Shown here: piece by piece, positions 42,100 to 53,303 of the stretch
Layout: each line of letters opens with the position of its first letter
How positions within the stretch are numbered: position 1 is the stretch's first letter
Assembly: GCF_014302995.1 (NCBI RefSeq)
Contig: NZ_CP060295.1
Span: 2,356,001-2,420,000 of the forward strand
Length of the DNA stretch: 64,000 bases
DNA from: Variovorax sp. PAMC26660
Lineage (GTDB): Bacteria > Pseudomonadota > Gammaproteobacteria > Burkholderiales > Burkholderiaceae_C
Direction of reading: 5' to 3'
Notes under the pieces: model-generated
What the model saw: the letters and a program-made list of their open reading frames with translations, nothing else
What the model was told of the DNA's origin: nothing
Databases searched by the model: none
Translations under genes and position numbers: made by a program

Positions 42100-42191
42100 C
42101 GGGGAACGCCATGGAACCGGCTGCGCCGGGCCACGGGCATCGCCCCCTGCAAGGGGGAAGGAGAAGCGACACGAAGTGCGCGAAGCCTGGG
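42100..42191. repeat. Dispersed intergenic repeat, copy B
   Basis: Same order of parts as copy A (38642-38734): GGGGAACGCC, GGAACCGGCTGCGCCGGGCC, CCCCCTGCAAGGGGG, then GAGAAGCGACACGAAGTGCG. It ends at the SPFH stop codon and fills the gap to the DUF4178 gene, so it may also influence read-through between them. Confidence 0.75.
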
Positions 42192-43259
42192 TTAGACCAG
42201 CTTTTTGAGAAGGTCGGCCTTCTTGGCGTCGAACTCTTCCTGCGTCAGGATGCCCTTGGTCTTGAGCTCGCCGAGCTTTTCGAGCGTGGTCATCACGTCG
42301 GCCGCACTCACCACCGCCACGGTGGGTTGCGCCGCTGCGGCGGCCCCGGCCGCTGCCGCAGCAGCCGCGTTGGCGTTGTTCGGGTTCAGGCCTTGCGCGA
42401 GGTTCTGCGCCATCACCTGGCCGAGCGCCACGCCGGCGCCCAGGCCCATCGCGTCGCCCGCGATGCCGCCACCGCCCGCCGCACCTTCGGCGAACTTGGG
42501 AATGGCCTGCGCCGTCTGGTACTGCATGAACTTGCCCATGTCGTTGCCGACCATGCCCATGCCGATCTTCTGGTCGAGGATCTTCTGCAGTTCTTCGGGC
42601 AGCGAGACGTTCTGGACCGTGAGGTTCTCGAGCTTGATGCCGATCTTCTCGAACTCGGGCACGAGCTGCACGGCGAGCGCCTGCGCAAACTGGATCTGGT
42701 TGGCCGCAAGGTCGAGGAAAGGCACGCCGCTGGAGGCGATGGCGTTGCTGATGTTCTGCAACACCAGCCCGCGCAATTGGCCGTCGAGGTCGGCCACGCT
42801 GTAGATGTCGCGCGTGCCGGAGATTTCGGTGTGGAAGATCTTGGCGTCGCCGATGCGGAACGAGTAGTTGCCGAAGGCGCGCAGGCGCACGGCGCCGAAG
42901 TCCTTGTCGCGGATCGTGATCGGCTGGGGCGTGCCCCACTTCTGGTCGATCTGCTGGCGCGTGCTGAAGAAATAGACGTCGCTCTTGAAGGGGGACTCGA
43001 ACAGCTTGTCCCAGTTCTTGAGGTACGTGAGCACGGGCAGCGTCTGCGTCGTGAGCTTGTACATGCCGGGGCCGAACACGTCGGCCACCTTGCCTTCGTT
43101 GACGAAGACGGCAACCTGCGATTCGCGAACGGTGAGCGAGCCGCCGTTCTGGATTTCCATGTCCGCCATCGGGAAGCGCCAGGCCAGCGTGCCATCGCCG
43201 GTCTCGGTCCACTGGATGATGTCGATGAACTGTTTCTTGATGAAATCCATCAGGGCCAT
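42192..43259 (-). CDS. SPFH domain protein with SHOCT tail
   Basis: A 355-residue protein starting MALMDFIKKQFIDIIQW. It has an SPFH/virion-core-like body (RESQVAVFVNEGKVADVFGP, VLTYLKNWDKLFESPFKSD, and a helix EKIGIKLENLTVQNVSLPEE), an Ala-rich helical linker (about 285-310) and a C-terminal SHOCT motif (LGELKTKGILTQEEFDAKKA). Such proteins scaffold membrane patches. First gene of the minus-strand run that includes DUF4178, DUF350 and polyamine-synthase-like genes. Promoter in the 165-bp gap shared with maeB. Confidence 0.85.
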   Translation of the reverse strand: MALMDFIKKQFIDIIQWTETGDGTLAWRFPMADMEIQNGGSLTVRESQVAVFVNEGKVADVFGPGMYKLTTQTLPVLTYLKNWDKLFESPFKSDVYFFSTRQQIDQKWGTPQPITIRDKDFGAVRLRAFGNYSFRIGDAKIFHTEISGTRDIYSVADLDGQLRGLVLQNISNAIASSGVPFLDLAANQIQFAQALAVQLVPEFEKIGIKLENLTVQNVSLPEELQKILDQKIGMGMVGNDMGKFMQYQTAQAIPKFAEGAAGGGGIAGDAMGLGAGVALGQVMAQNLAQGLNPNNANAAAAAAAGAAAAAQPTVAVVSAADVMTTLEKLGELKTKGILTQEEFDAKKADLLKKLV

Positions 43260-43424
43260 GGTTGCTCCTCTTCAGGTTTTTTCCGAACTGTGCATATTGC
43301 CACATCGTCTTGACGGCGCGCAGTGCGATTGGTCATGCCTTGCTCGGCCATGCGGCGTAGGCCGTCACGGGGCGAGGTCTACAATCGGCGCCCCCAGAAG
43401 AAGCGCCACCAGGAGCTACGGCAC

Positions 43425-45773
<2,349 letters not shown>

Positions 45774-45822
45774 GTCATTCGGCGAGAGTGGCCGCCAACT
45801 TAAATTGCCACTCGATAGCCCC

Positions 45823-45858
45823 GCGACTGCTCAAACTTTGAGCAGTCGCTTGCTATTT
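45823..45858 (+). terminator. Terminator after maeB
   Basis: A perfect 13-bp-arm hairpin (GCGACTGCTCAAA / TTTGAGCAGTCGC, one-base spacer) followed by TTGCTATTTT. It lies 50 bp after the maeB stop and fits an intrinsic terminator. Confidence 0.65.
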
Positions 45859-45955
45859 TCTCCAGCGTGGTGCACACTCGCGGGCTTGAATTTGCGGGTT
45901 AACCCCGAGGTTGATCGCTGATTCGGACCCCCCGCTCTTTTCTTGTGGTGCCCCC

Positions 45956-46369
45956 ATGGCGGCTTACGCCTCGATCACGTCCTCTGTCACAAAGTTTGCG
46001 CTCACCGGCCTGATGCTGGCAGCGTTGACGACCGGGGCCGAGGCCCGCGGATGGTTCGGCGCCGGAAAAACGTCCACCGAGGAATCGATTGCACTGACCG
46101 ACCTGCCAGTGCAGGGCCAGCGAACCTACCAGGCCATCCTCAACGGCGGCCCCTTCCGGTACGACAAGGACGGCACGGTATTTGGCAATCGCGAGCGTCT
46201 CCTGCCATCGGCACGACGCGGCCACTACCGCGAGTACACGGTGACAACACCGGGCTCGCGCAATCGTGGTGCACAACGAATAGTCTGCGGTGGTGAACAA
46301 CGCACGACGCCCGAGGCCTGCTGGTACACGGCAGACCACTATGCGAGTTTCAGACGGATTGCGCCATGA
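45956..46369 (+). CDS. Secreted guanyl-specific ribonuclease (T1/barnase type)
   Basis: A 137-residue protein with a signal peptide (residues 1 to about 30, FALTGLMLAALTTGAEA) and a microbial RNase N1/T1 fold: GPFRYDKDGTVFGNRE, HYREYTVTTPGSRNRGAQRI and YTADHYASFRRI. By comparison with barnase and RNase Sa, E93, R108 and H128 are the catalytic residues and all are present. It should cut RNA after guanosine. Its stop overlaps the start of a barstar-type inhibitor (ATGA), so a toxin and its inhibitor are made together. Secretion suggests a scavenging or competition role. Confidence 0.85.
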   Translation: MAAYASITSSVTKFALTGLMLAALTTGAEARGWFGAGKTSTEESIALTDLPVQGQRTYQAILNGGPFRYDKDGTVFGNRERLLPSARRGHYREYTVTTPGSRNRGAQRIVCGGEQRTTPEACWYTADHYASFRRIAP

Positions 46370-46845
46370 GCGATGACAACGACCTGAGCGGCGCCCCGAA
46401 GCGCCCCGAAGAAATGATGATGACTATGGAAAGACCAGCGGAGATGACTTTATCCCTTCGTGCCGTACGCCCGAACATCGTGCAATCGATCCGCGCCTTC
46501 CGCGTGAACGACCTGCAGGACGCTGCCAACGCGGCCGGCCAGCACTTCCTGTATGCCAATCTGGGCAACGCCCAGACCAAGCAGGACGTGCTCGACCTGA
46601 TCGCCCAGCAGTTCACCTTCCCGGCGCACTTCGGCAAGAACTTCGACGCGCTGTACGACTGCATGACCGATCCGTTGCATAAATCGGGCCCGCAGCCAGG
46701 TTTTGTCATCGTGCTCGAGCAGATCCCGGCCAACGCCAAGTTCGATAAGGAAGCACGCGAGCAACTGCTCGACATCTTCCGCGACGCCTCGGATTACTGG
46801 GGTGACCGCAAGGTCCCCTTCCGGTGCTTCTATTCTTTTCTGTAG
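46366..46845 (+). CDS. Barstar-type ribonuclease inhibitor
   Basis: A 159-residue cytoplasmic protein. Residues about 48-159 match barstar: HFLYANLGNAQTKQDVLDLI, FPAHFGKNFDALYDCMTDPL and the end strand GDRKVPFRCFYSF. The N-terminal 45 residues, with a Met-rich run (PEEMMMTMERPAEM), are longer than usual, so translation might begin at an internal Met. It is coupled to the ribonuclease gene and protects the producer from the enzyme before export. Confidence 0.85.
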   Translation: MSDDNDLSGAPKRPEEMMMTMERPAEMTLSLRAVRPNIVQSIRAFRVNDLQDAANAAGQHFLYANLGNAQTKQDVLDLIAQQFTFPAHFGKNFDALYDCMTDPLHKSGPQPGFVIVLEQIPANAKFDKEAREQLLDIFRDASDYWGDRKVPFRCFYSFL

Positions 46846-47063
46846 CCCGTTCTGCATCTACCAGCCAAGCAGAACGGGCGAACGAGGCTCAGCCAAATGC
46901 TGAAACCCTCGATGGCATCGAAGTCAACACCACCGCAACGGCCGCCGCCAGCACCGAGCCGGCGGGCGAAAAAATGCCGACCGACAAACTGGTCGACGTT
47001 TCGCCCCTCGCCTTGCGCATGAGCAGCCCGTTCAATGCGGGTTACTGGCTCGCAGCAGCGTAA
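46824..47063 (+). CDS. Possible small protein downstream of barstar
   Basis: A GTG-started frame of 79 codons overlapping the end of the barstar gene by 22 bp and ending LVDVSPLALRMSSPFNAGYW plus LAAA. Codon third positions after the first 20 codons are mostly G or C, in keeping with coding DNA here. No domain recognised. True start may lie downstream of the barstar stop. It could also be non-coding. Confidence 0.35.
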   Translation: MLLFFSVARSASTSQAERANEAQPNAETLDGIEVNTTATAAASTEPAGEKMPTDKLVDVSPLALRMSSPFNAGYWLAAA

Positions 47064-47093
47064 GTAAGCAACAATGGGCTTTTGCCCTTGTAG

Positions 47094-47120
47094 AAAAGCC
47101 CGTCGTCGACGGGCTTTTTT
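47094..47120. terminator. Bidirectional terminator
   Basis: AAAAGCCCGTCG-TCGACGGGCTTTTTT: a long symmetric hairpin with A and T runs. It separates the plus-strand ribonuclease/barstar genes from the minus-strand ksgA gene, whose stop codon starts at the end of the T-run. Confidence 0.8.
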
Positions 47121-47884
47121 CATGGGGGAACGGCCTGGGCCAATGCAACGTATTCGGCCACCGGCACCTCTTCGGCCCGACGCTGGGCATCGAACGTGCC
47201 TGCAAAGCCGTGCTCTTCCAGCCATCTGCCCAGCGTGTGCCGCATGATCTTGCGGCGCTGGCTGAAGGCGACCTGCACGATCTCGCCAAGCCGTGCCGCA
47301 TCGACCGCCGGCGGCTGCGCCAGCGGCACCATCCGCACCACGGCGCTGTCGACGCGCGGAGGCGGATCGAAACTCTCCGGTGGCACGAACAGCACGTTGG
47401 CCATGTCGTAGCGCCACTGCAGCATCACGCTCAGGCGGCTGTAGTCCGACGTGGCGGGCTTGGCCACCATGCGGTCGATCACTTCCTTTTGCAGCATGAA
47501 GTGCTGGTCGGCGACCAGATGGGCGCAGCCCAGCAGATGGAACAGGATGGGCGTGGAGATGTTGTAGGGCAGGTTGCCCACCACACGCAGCGGCTTCCCC
47601 GGGAACCGGCCGGCCAGCTCGGCGAAGTCCACCTTCAGCACATCGGATTCGATGACGTCGAGTTGCGGATGCTCGCGCAGGCGCTTGGCCAGGTCGCGGT
47701 CGAGTTCGATGACCGTGAGGCGGCCGAGCCGCTCGACCAGCGGCTGCGTCAGCGCCGCGAGCCCCGGGCCGATCTCGACCATCGCATCGCCGGGCTGCGG
47801 CGCAATCTCGTGCACGATCGCGTCGATGATCCCGCCGTCGGACAGGAAATGCTGACCGAATCGCTTTCTGGCGATGTGTGCCAT
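47120..47884 (-). CDS. rsmA: 16S rRNA dimethyladenosine transferase KsgA/RsmA
   Basis: A 254-residue enzyme that dimethylates A1518 and A1519 of 16S rRNA. It begins [20 protein letters not shown] and has the SAM motif [25 protein letters not shown] and the catalytic NLPYNIS. C-terminal helical domain normal ([14 protein letters not shown]). ATG 47884 is chosen over the longer frame because the family starts there; it is 4 bp after the surA stop. The lptD-surA-ksgA order is conserved in proteobacteria. Confidence 0.95.
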   Translation of the reverse strand: MAHIARKRFGQHFLSDGGIIDAIVHEIAPQPGDAMVEIGPGLAALTQPLVERLGRLTVIELDRDLAKRLREHPQLDVIESDVLKVDFAELAGRFPGKPLRVVGNLPYNISTPILFHLLGCAHLVADQHFMLQKEVIDRMVAKPATSDYSRLSVMLQWRYDMANVLFVPPESFDPPPRVDSAVVRMVPLAQPPAVDAARLGEIVQVAFSQRRKIMRHTLGRWLEEHGFAGTFDAQRRAEEVPVAEYVALAQAVPP

Positions 47885-47888
47885 CGAA

Positions 47889-49295
47889 TCAGGACTGCGG
47901 CGGTTCGCGGTACTCGACGTAGGCGCGGGCACGCACTTCCTGCACCCAGGTGTTGAAGGCTTCGTCGACACGCTGTTCGCGCAGCGCCGCCCGCGCGGCT
48001 TCGCGCTGCTCCGACTGGCTCAGCTTGGAATCGCGACGGCCCACCACCTGAATCAGGTGCACGCCGAAGCGCGACACCACGGGGTCGCTGATTTGGCCCG
48101 GCGAGAGCCGGTCCATGGCTTCCTCGAACTCGGGCACGAACTGGCCTGGCTGCGACCAGCCGAGGTCACCACCATCCTTGGCGCTCCCATCCTGCGAGTT
48201 GTCGCGGGCAAGACCGGCAAAGTCAGCCCCGGCCTGCAGGCGGCGCTTGAATTCCGCGAGCTGCGCCACCGCCTGCGCCGTGGTGCGCTTGGGGTCGTTG
48301 AGCAGCAGGATGTGGCGCACTTGCGTCTGGGTGACCGTCGCGTCCGCCGCGCCGAGCTGGGCCTTGGCCAGGACCTTGAGCACATGAAAGCCGGCGCTCG
48401 AACGGACGGGTCCGGCAATGCCATTCACCGCCGTCGATTGCGTGGCCTCGACGAACAGCGGCGGATAGCGGTCGGCGCTGCGCATGCCGATCGCGCCGCC
48501 ATTGGCCCGGTCGGGCGAATCCGAGTTCTCGCGCACCAACTTGGCAAAGTCCTCGCCGGAGCGGGCGCGTTGCGTGAGGTCCTGTGCCTTTTTCTGCGCG
48601 GCGGCCACCTGTGCGTCGGTGGCGTTCTCGGGCACGGCAACGAGCACCTGGGCGAGGTTGAGGTTCTCCAGCGCCGCGTTCTTGACTGCGCTGTTGCGCT
48701 GGTCGCGCAGGTACTCGTCGGCCTCGACATCGCTGATCTTGACCTTCGATTCGACCTCGCGGTCGCGCAGACGCGTGAGCAGCAACTGGTCGCGCAGGTC
48801 GCGGCGGAAGTCCGCCAGTACGATGCCTTCGGCGGCCACGCGGCGGTGCAGCTCGGTCAGGCTGATCTCGTTCTGGCGGGCCACGGTCTGCTCGGCCTGG
48901 TCGACCGCCACTTCGTCGACCTTGATGCCGTTTTCCTTGGCCAGCTGCAGCTGGGCGCGCTCGGAAATCAGGCGCTCCAGCACGAGCCGCGTGAGCTCGC
49001 CGCGCGGCACGCGCGCGGCTTCGGCGTTTTCCTTGATCAGGCGATCCACCCGCGACTGCACGTCGGTGTTGGTGATCGGCTCGGAATTGACCAGCGCGAC
49101 GATGAACTCGGCGGAGCGCTGCACCGGCGGCGAAGCAGGTGCGTTGGCCGCGGGGCGAGCCGCGGGCGGGCCAAGGCGCGGGCCGGCGCGCATGATGTCC
49201 GTGATGCCGCTGCCAGAGCGAAAGCCCTGTGCACCCGACGTTGCAGCCATTGCTGCGAGGCAGCCCAGGGTGATGATGGAACGGATGTGTTTCAT
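47889..49295 (-). CDS. surA: Periplasmic chaperone and peptidyl-prolyl isomerase SurA
   Basis: A 468-residue protein with a signal peptide ([20 protein letters not shown]), an N-terminal SurA chaperone domain (about 60-200: [40 protein letters not shown]), and two parvulin domains (about 210-310 and 325-430, the second with VRHILLLND and [13 protein letters not shown]). It escorts outer-membrane proteins, including LptD, to the BAM complex. Encoded between lptD (19 bp) and ksgA (4 bp). Confidence 0.95.
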   Translation of the reverse strand: MKHIRSIITLGCLAAMAATSGAQGFRSGSGITDIMRAGPRLGPPAARPAANAPASPPVQRSAEFIVALVNSEPITNTDVQSRVDRLIKENAEAARVPRGELTRLVLERLISERAQLQLAKENGIKVDEVAVDQAEQTVARQNEISLTELHRRVAAEGIVLADFRRDLRDQLLLTRLRDREVESKVKISDVEADEYLRDQRNSAVKNAALENLNLAQVLVAVPENATDAQVAAAQKKAQDLTQRARSGEDFAKLVRENSDSPDRANGGAIGMRSADRYPPLFVEATQSTAVNGIAGPVRSSAGFHVLKVLAKAQLGAADATVTQTQVRHILLLNDPKRTTAQAVAQLAEFKRRLQAGADFAGLARDNSQDGSAKDGGDLGWSQPGQFVPEFEEAMDRLSPGQISDPVVSRFGVHLIQVVGRRDSKLSQSEQREAARAALREQRVDEAFNTWVQEVRARAYVEYREPPQS

Positions 49296-49314
49296 GGCTT
49301 AGCTCAGTCTGTCG

Positions 49315-51897
49315 TCAGTCGTAATTGGTGAAGCGGCTTGGTGCTTCGCCAGGTTGGCGCAAGGGTTGGTAGCGCTGGATGTTTTGCCGCAAGGCCTGCA
49401 TCGGGCTCGACCCGATACTGGAGAAACCGACAAATTCGAGCTGGAACATGAGTCGGGTGTTGGCCGTCACCTGGCCGGTCGTGATGCGTTGCAGCACCAC
49501 GCGGCCGATCCAGCAACAGCCGTCGTACTCGAAGCCGAGCACGCCGTCCGTGAGCTGCTTGGCTTGCAGGTCATAGTTCAGGCGGCCAACGGCGTACCAG
49601 CGCCCACCGCCCTGGCCCTTGCCCGGACCGAGGTTCTTGCCCTTGTCGCCCCACAGGTCGTTGATCGGCCATTGCCAGCCCACGTCGATCGACTTGCTGC
49701 CATCGGTCGCGGTCGGCGTGCTCGGCGCCTGGTAGCGGAAGGCGGCGCTGAGGTTGTGGTACGGCTCGGGGTTGTAGCGCGCGCTGATGGCCGAACGCGT
49801 CGACCTTCGCGTGTCGGGGTTGTACTGGACCAGGGTGTCCAGGCTCCACTTCGGTGTCCAGTTGATCTGGGCGCCGAGCAGCAGGTCGCTGGTGCGGTCG
49901 GTGACAGGCGCCACGCCAGGCAGCGTGACCTTCTGGTCGGAAAAACGGAACCGCTGGGCAATGCCGAAGCGCACGGCTTCGACACCGGTGCCGGGGTCGA
50001 TCAGGCGCGAGGTCACGCCGAGCGTGAGCGCGTTGGTGTCCGAGATGCGGTCGTTGCCCGAGAAGGCGTTCTCGGTGTAGATGGTTGCAAAGCTGAAGTC
50101 GTTGGCCGCCGTGTCGTAGTTCGGCAGCATGCTCTGGTCGCGGTACGGCGTGTAGACGTAGTACGCACGCGGCTCCAGCGTCTGGCGGAAGGCACGGCCG
50201 AAGAAGTTGGCATCGCGCTCGAAGATCAGGCCGCTGTCGAGGCTGAACGTCGGCACGGTGCTGGTGCTCGAGGTCCCGAAGAGCACGGGTGAATTCGCGT
50301 TGTAGGGTATGCCGTTGACGTACGTGATGCCGTTGACCGTCAACTTCGGCAGATTCGCCTGCGGCACGAAGTAGTTGTACGCGGCCGACTGCACCTGCAG
50401 CTTCGGGATCACGAACGAACTCGGCGTGATGAATGGCCGGCTGATCGAGCCCAGCACGTAGGCGCGGTCACCATCGGGCTGCGACTGCTGGTTGATGTCG
50501 AAGCCGTTCTGCCCGAACAGGATGCGCGGCGCGCTGAAGTGCGTGTAGTCCGCGGTAAACGCAACATCGAAACCGTGCCAGTCGTACTTCTTGTAGTTGG
50601 CGGTGACCTGCGGCAGCCGGTCGTACGAAGGCGTGATCGGTGACAGCGAATATTGCAGCGTCTGGTAGGCCAGCGTACGCACGCTGCCGGTCCAGTCGCC
50701 CTTGCCCCAGTTGAGCGAGGCATCGTTGGGCAACTGGCGCAGCGCGACCGACGGCGTGCGCGTGAAATCGCGCCAGTAGTCGTTGTCGCTGACCCGGTTG
50801 ATGTTGATGCTGGCCGACAGCGAGTCCAGGCCCAGCGCCTTCGCATCGAAATCCTGGTGATGGTTGAGCCAGAGGCCCCAGCGCTTGCTGCTGGGTGGGT
50901 TGAGATTCAGGCTGCTGGCCTGGATTTGCCCACTCGCCAGTTGCTGAAGCTGCGTGGTGCGCGCCTCGTTGAAGCGCTGGCCCACCAGGCGGTCGCTGCC
51001 CATCAGGTCCAGACGGATGGAACCGCTGTAGTCCTTCTCGAGGTAGCGGAACTCGTTGCTGAAATTGATGCCGCGCTTGGTCATCAGCGTCGGCGTGAAC
51101 GTGGCGTCGCGGTTGGGCGCGATGTTCCAGTAATACGGCTGCGCGATCTCGATGCCGTTGGTGTTGTCGATGCCGACCGTGGGCGGCAGCAGGCCGCTCT
51201 TGCGCTCGTTCGACAGCGGGAAGCTCACGCTCGGAAGCGCCGGCGTCGAGATGCCCATGAAGCTCAGCCTGGCATTCTTGGCCACGCCCTCGCTTTCCTG
51301 GGTGTCGGTCGTGATCGAGGTCGCGGTCAGCAGCCAGGCCGGCATCCAGCCGGGAAAATCTTCGCGGCGGCAGGTGGTGTAGGTGGCCTGCCGGGCTATC
51401 GACACATTGGAATCGACGAAGTCGATGCGTTGCGCTTCGCCGTGCGCGTCGTTCGCCAGGAAGTGATAGCGCACGTTGTTGAAGAAGCCCTCGAAGGTCT
51501 CGAGCTTGAGCTGCAGCTCCGGCCCTTCGTACACGTTGCCGCCCTGGTTGACCCGCACGTTGCCCGTGGCCTTGGCACGGTCGTCGGGCTGGTAGTACTC
51601 GAGGCGGTCCGCGGTGATGGCGAGGGTGCCGCGTCGCAGCGTGGCGTTGCCTTCGACCACGGTTTCCAGATCGGGCCGGCCGGACATGCGGTCGCCGCTG
51701 AGCAGGCTGGGCAATTGGCCGCGCTCTGCGGGGGGCACGATTTCCGTCAGCAGCGGTGTGCGCTTCAGCGTGAGCGGGCCGTCGAGGCTGCCAGCAGCAG
51801 ATTGGGCGAACGCCCCATGCGCATGCAGCAGCGCCAGCGACAACACGGCCAGTGGCAGCGGCGGGCTGGCGCGCCGCGAGACGACACGTCGGCTCAT
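49315..51897 (-). CDS. lptD: LPS assembly outer-membrane protein LptD
   Basis: An 860-residue protein with a signal peptide (SPPLPLAVLSLALLHAHGAF), an LptA-like N-terminal jellyroll (ETVVEGNATLRRGTLAITAD, NVRVNQGGNVYEGPELQL) and a large beta-barrel with the family motifs QPYYWNIAPNRDATFTPTLM and EFRYLEKDY, ending QPLRQPGEAPSRFTNYD. With LptE it inserts lipopolysaccharide into the outer leaflet. ATG 51897 gives the signal peptide; the upstream frame is rejected. Divergent from amgK. Confidence 0.95.
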   Translation of the reverse strand: MSRRVVSRRASPPLPLAVLSLALLHAHGAFAQSAAGSLDGPLTLKRTPLLTEIVPPAERGQLPSLLSGDRMSGRPDLETVVEGNATLRRGTLAITADRLEYYQPDDRAKATGNVRVNQGGNVYEGPELQLKLETFEGFFNNVRYHFLANDAHGEAQRIDFVDSNVSIARQATYTTCRREDFPGWMPAWLLTATSITTDTQESEGVAKNARLSFMGISTPALPSVSFPLSNERKSGLLPPTVGIDNTNGIEIAQPYYWNIAPNRDATFTPTLMTKRGINFSNEFRYLEKDYSGSIRLDLMGSDRLVGQRFNEARTTQLQQLASGQIQASSLNLNPPSSKRWGLWLNHHQDFDAKALGLDSLSASININRVSDNDYWRDFTRTPSVALRQLPNDASLNWGKGDWTGSVRTLAYQTLQYSLSPITPSYDRLPQVTANYKKYDWHGFDVAFTADYTHFSAPRILFGQNGFDINQQSQPDGDRAYVLGSISRPFITPSSFVIPKLQVQSAAYNYFVPQANLPKLTVNGITYVNGIPYNANSPVLFGTSSTSTVPTFSLDSGLIFERDANFFGRAFRQTLEPRAYYVYTPYRDQSMLPNYDTAANDFSFATIYTENAFSGNDRISDTNALTLGVTSRLIDPGTGVEAVRFGIAQRFRFSDQKVTLPGVAPVTDRTSDLLLGAQINWTPKWSLDTLVQYNPDTRRSTRSAISARYNPEPYHNLSAAFRYQAPSTPTATDGSKSIDVGWQWPINDLWGDKGKNLGPGKGQGGGRWYAVGRLNYDLQAKQLTDGVLGFEYDGCCWIGRVVLQRITTGQVTANTRLMFQLEFVGFSSIGSSPMQALRQNIQRYQPLRQPGEAPSRFTNYD

Positions 51898-52136
51898 CAA
51901 GCCCTCCGCCTCGCCGTTCCGGGGAAAGCCGGCGACTCTCCCGGGGAGAGCAGCGAGCGCACAAGGTGCCAAGCGTCAGGGCATTGGGTCGTAGGCATCG
52001 GTTCGGAACGAAGGGTATCGTCGGGGGAGACGGCGCGGCAGGCCGGCGGGTTGCAGGGGCCGGCAGCAACCCGGTTCAACCGGAAGCCGGCCCAAGGGGA
52101 TTGCCGCGCCAGGCGGATTTGTAGAATCGATTATCC

Positions 52137-53234
52137 ATGACAGCACCCCTGCCCCCGACCTCATTGCCCCCAGGGCCCGCCGAGACCATTCTCTGGACAG
52201 ATCCGCAGCGGGCCGAAGTCTTCCGGGGCTGGCTGACCGGCATCGCCGGCGCCCATCACCTGCTGCCGGACACCGTCCGGCTCGCCTCGGTCGACGCCAG
52301 CTTCCGCCGCTACTTCCGCCTCGACACCACCGATGCCGCAGCCCGCACGCGCATCGTGATGGACGCCCCGCCCGACAAGGAAAACAGCGACCCTTTCGTG
52401 CAGGTGGCCAAGCTCATGGCCGACGCCGGCGTGCTCGCTCCCACGGTGCTCGAATGGGACCGGGTCAACGGCTTCCTGCTGCTCGACGACCTGGGCCACC
52501 AGACCATGCTGGACGCACTCGATCCGGCCCGCCCGGACGCCAGCCGCCCCCTCTACGACCAGGCCATCGACGCGCTGATCCGCTGGCAACTGAGCTCCCA
52601 ACTCGGCGTGCTGCCCCCCTACGACAGGGCCCTGCTCGAGCGCGAACTGGCCCTCTTCCCCGAGTGGTACATCACACGCCATCGCGGCATCGCCGTCGAG
52701 GGCAAGCTCAAGGAGCGGCTCGAGCGCAGCTTCAAGCTGATCGTCGACAGCAACCTGGCTTCGCCCAGCGTCTACGTGCACCGCGACTTCATGCCGCGCA
52801 ACCTGATGACCGGCAACAGCACGGCGCTCGGCGTGCTCGACTTCCAGGACGCGGTCTACGGCCCGATCACCTACGACGTTGCCAGCCTGATGCGCGATGC
52901 GTTCCTGAGCTGGGACGAGGAGTTCGTGCTCGACATCACCATCCGCTACTGGGTGGCCGCGCGCAAGGCCGGCCTGCCGGTCGACGAGGATTTCGGCGCC
53001 TTCTACCGCGCGGTCGAGTGGATGGGCCTGCAGCGCCACCTGAAGGTCGCCGGCATCTTCGCCCGCCTCACGCTGCGCGACGGCAAGCCCCGCTACCTGG
53101 CCGACACGCCACGCTTCATCGCCTACATCCGCGCCACCGCGGGTCGCTACATGGAACTGACGCCGCTGGTGCGTGTGATCGACGAAATCGAGGGCACTTC
53201 GGCGCTCACCGGCTTCGCCTACGGCCGTGTCTGA
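52137..53234 (+). CDS. amgK: AmgK-like N-acetylmuramate/N-acetylglucosamine kinase
   Basis: A 365-residue aminoglycoside-phosphotransferase-fold kinase, divergent from lptD as in pseudomonads. Motifs: VDASFRRYFRLDT, the Brenner motif VYVHRDFMPRNLM (catalytic Asp, Asn) and LDFQDAVYGPITYDVASL (Mg-binding DFQD). AmgK phosphorylates the sugars at the anomeric position for peptidoglycan recycling that bypasses MurA. The partner uridylyltransferase murU, usually next, is not here: rsmE follows after 69 bp. Confidence 0.85.
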   Translation: MTAPLPPTSLPPGPAETILWTDPQRAEVFRGWLTGIAGAHHLLPDTVRLASVDASFRRYFRLDTTDAAARTRIVMDAPPDKENSDPFVQVAKLMADAGVLAPTVLEWDRVNGFLLLDDLGHQTMLDALDPARPDASRPLYDQAIDALIRWQLSSQLGVLPPYDRALLERELALFPEWYITRHRGIAVEGKLKERLERSFKLIVDSNLASPSVYVHRDFMPRNLMTGNSTALGVLDFQDAVYGPITYDVASLMRDAFLSWDEEFVLDITIRYWVAARKAGLPVDEDFGAFYRAVEWMGLQRHLKVAGIFARLTLRDGKPRYLADTPRFIAYIRATAGRYMELTPLVRVIDEIEGTSALTGFAYGRV

Positions 53235-53303
53235 AGGAAAGCTGAAAAGCGAAGGGCCTGTGACGCCCATGCAACGGTCGTTTTTCGCTCCTTATTTCAT
53301 AGC

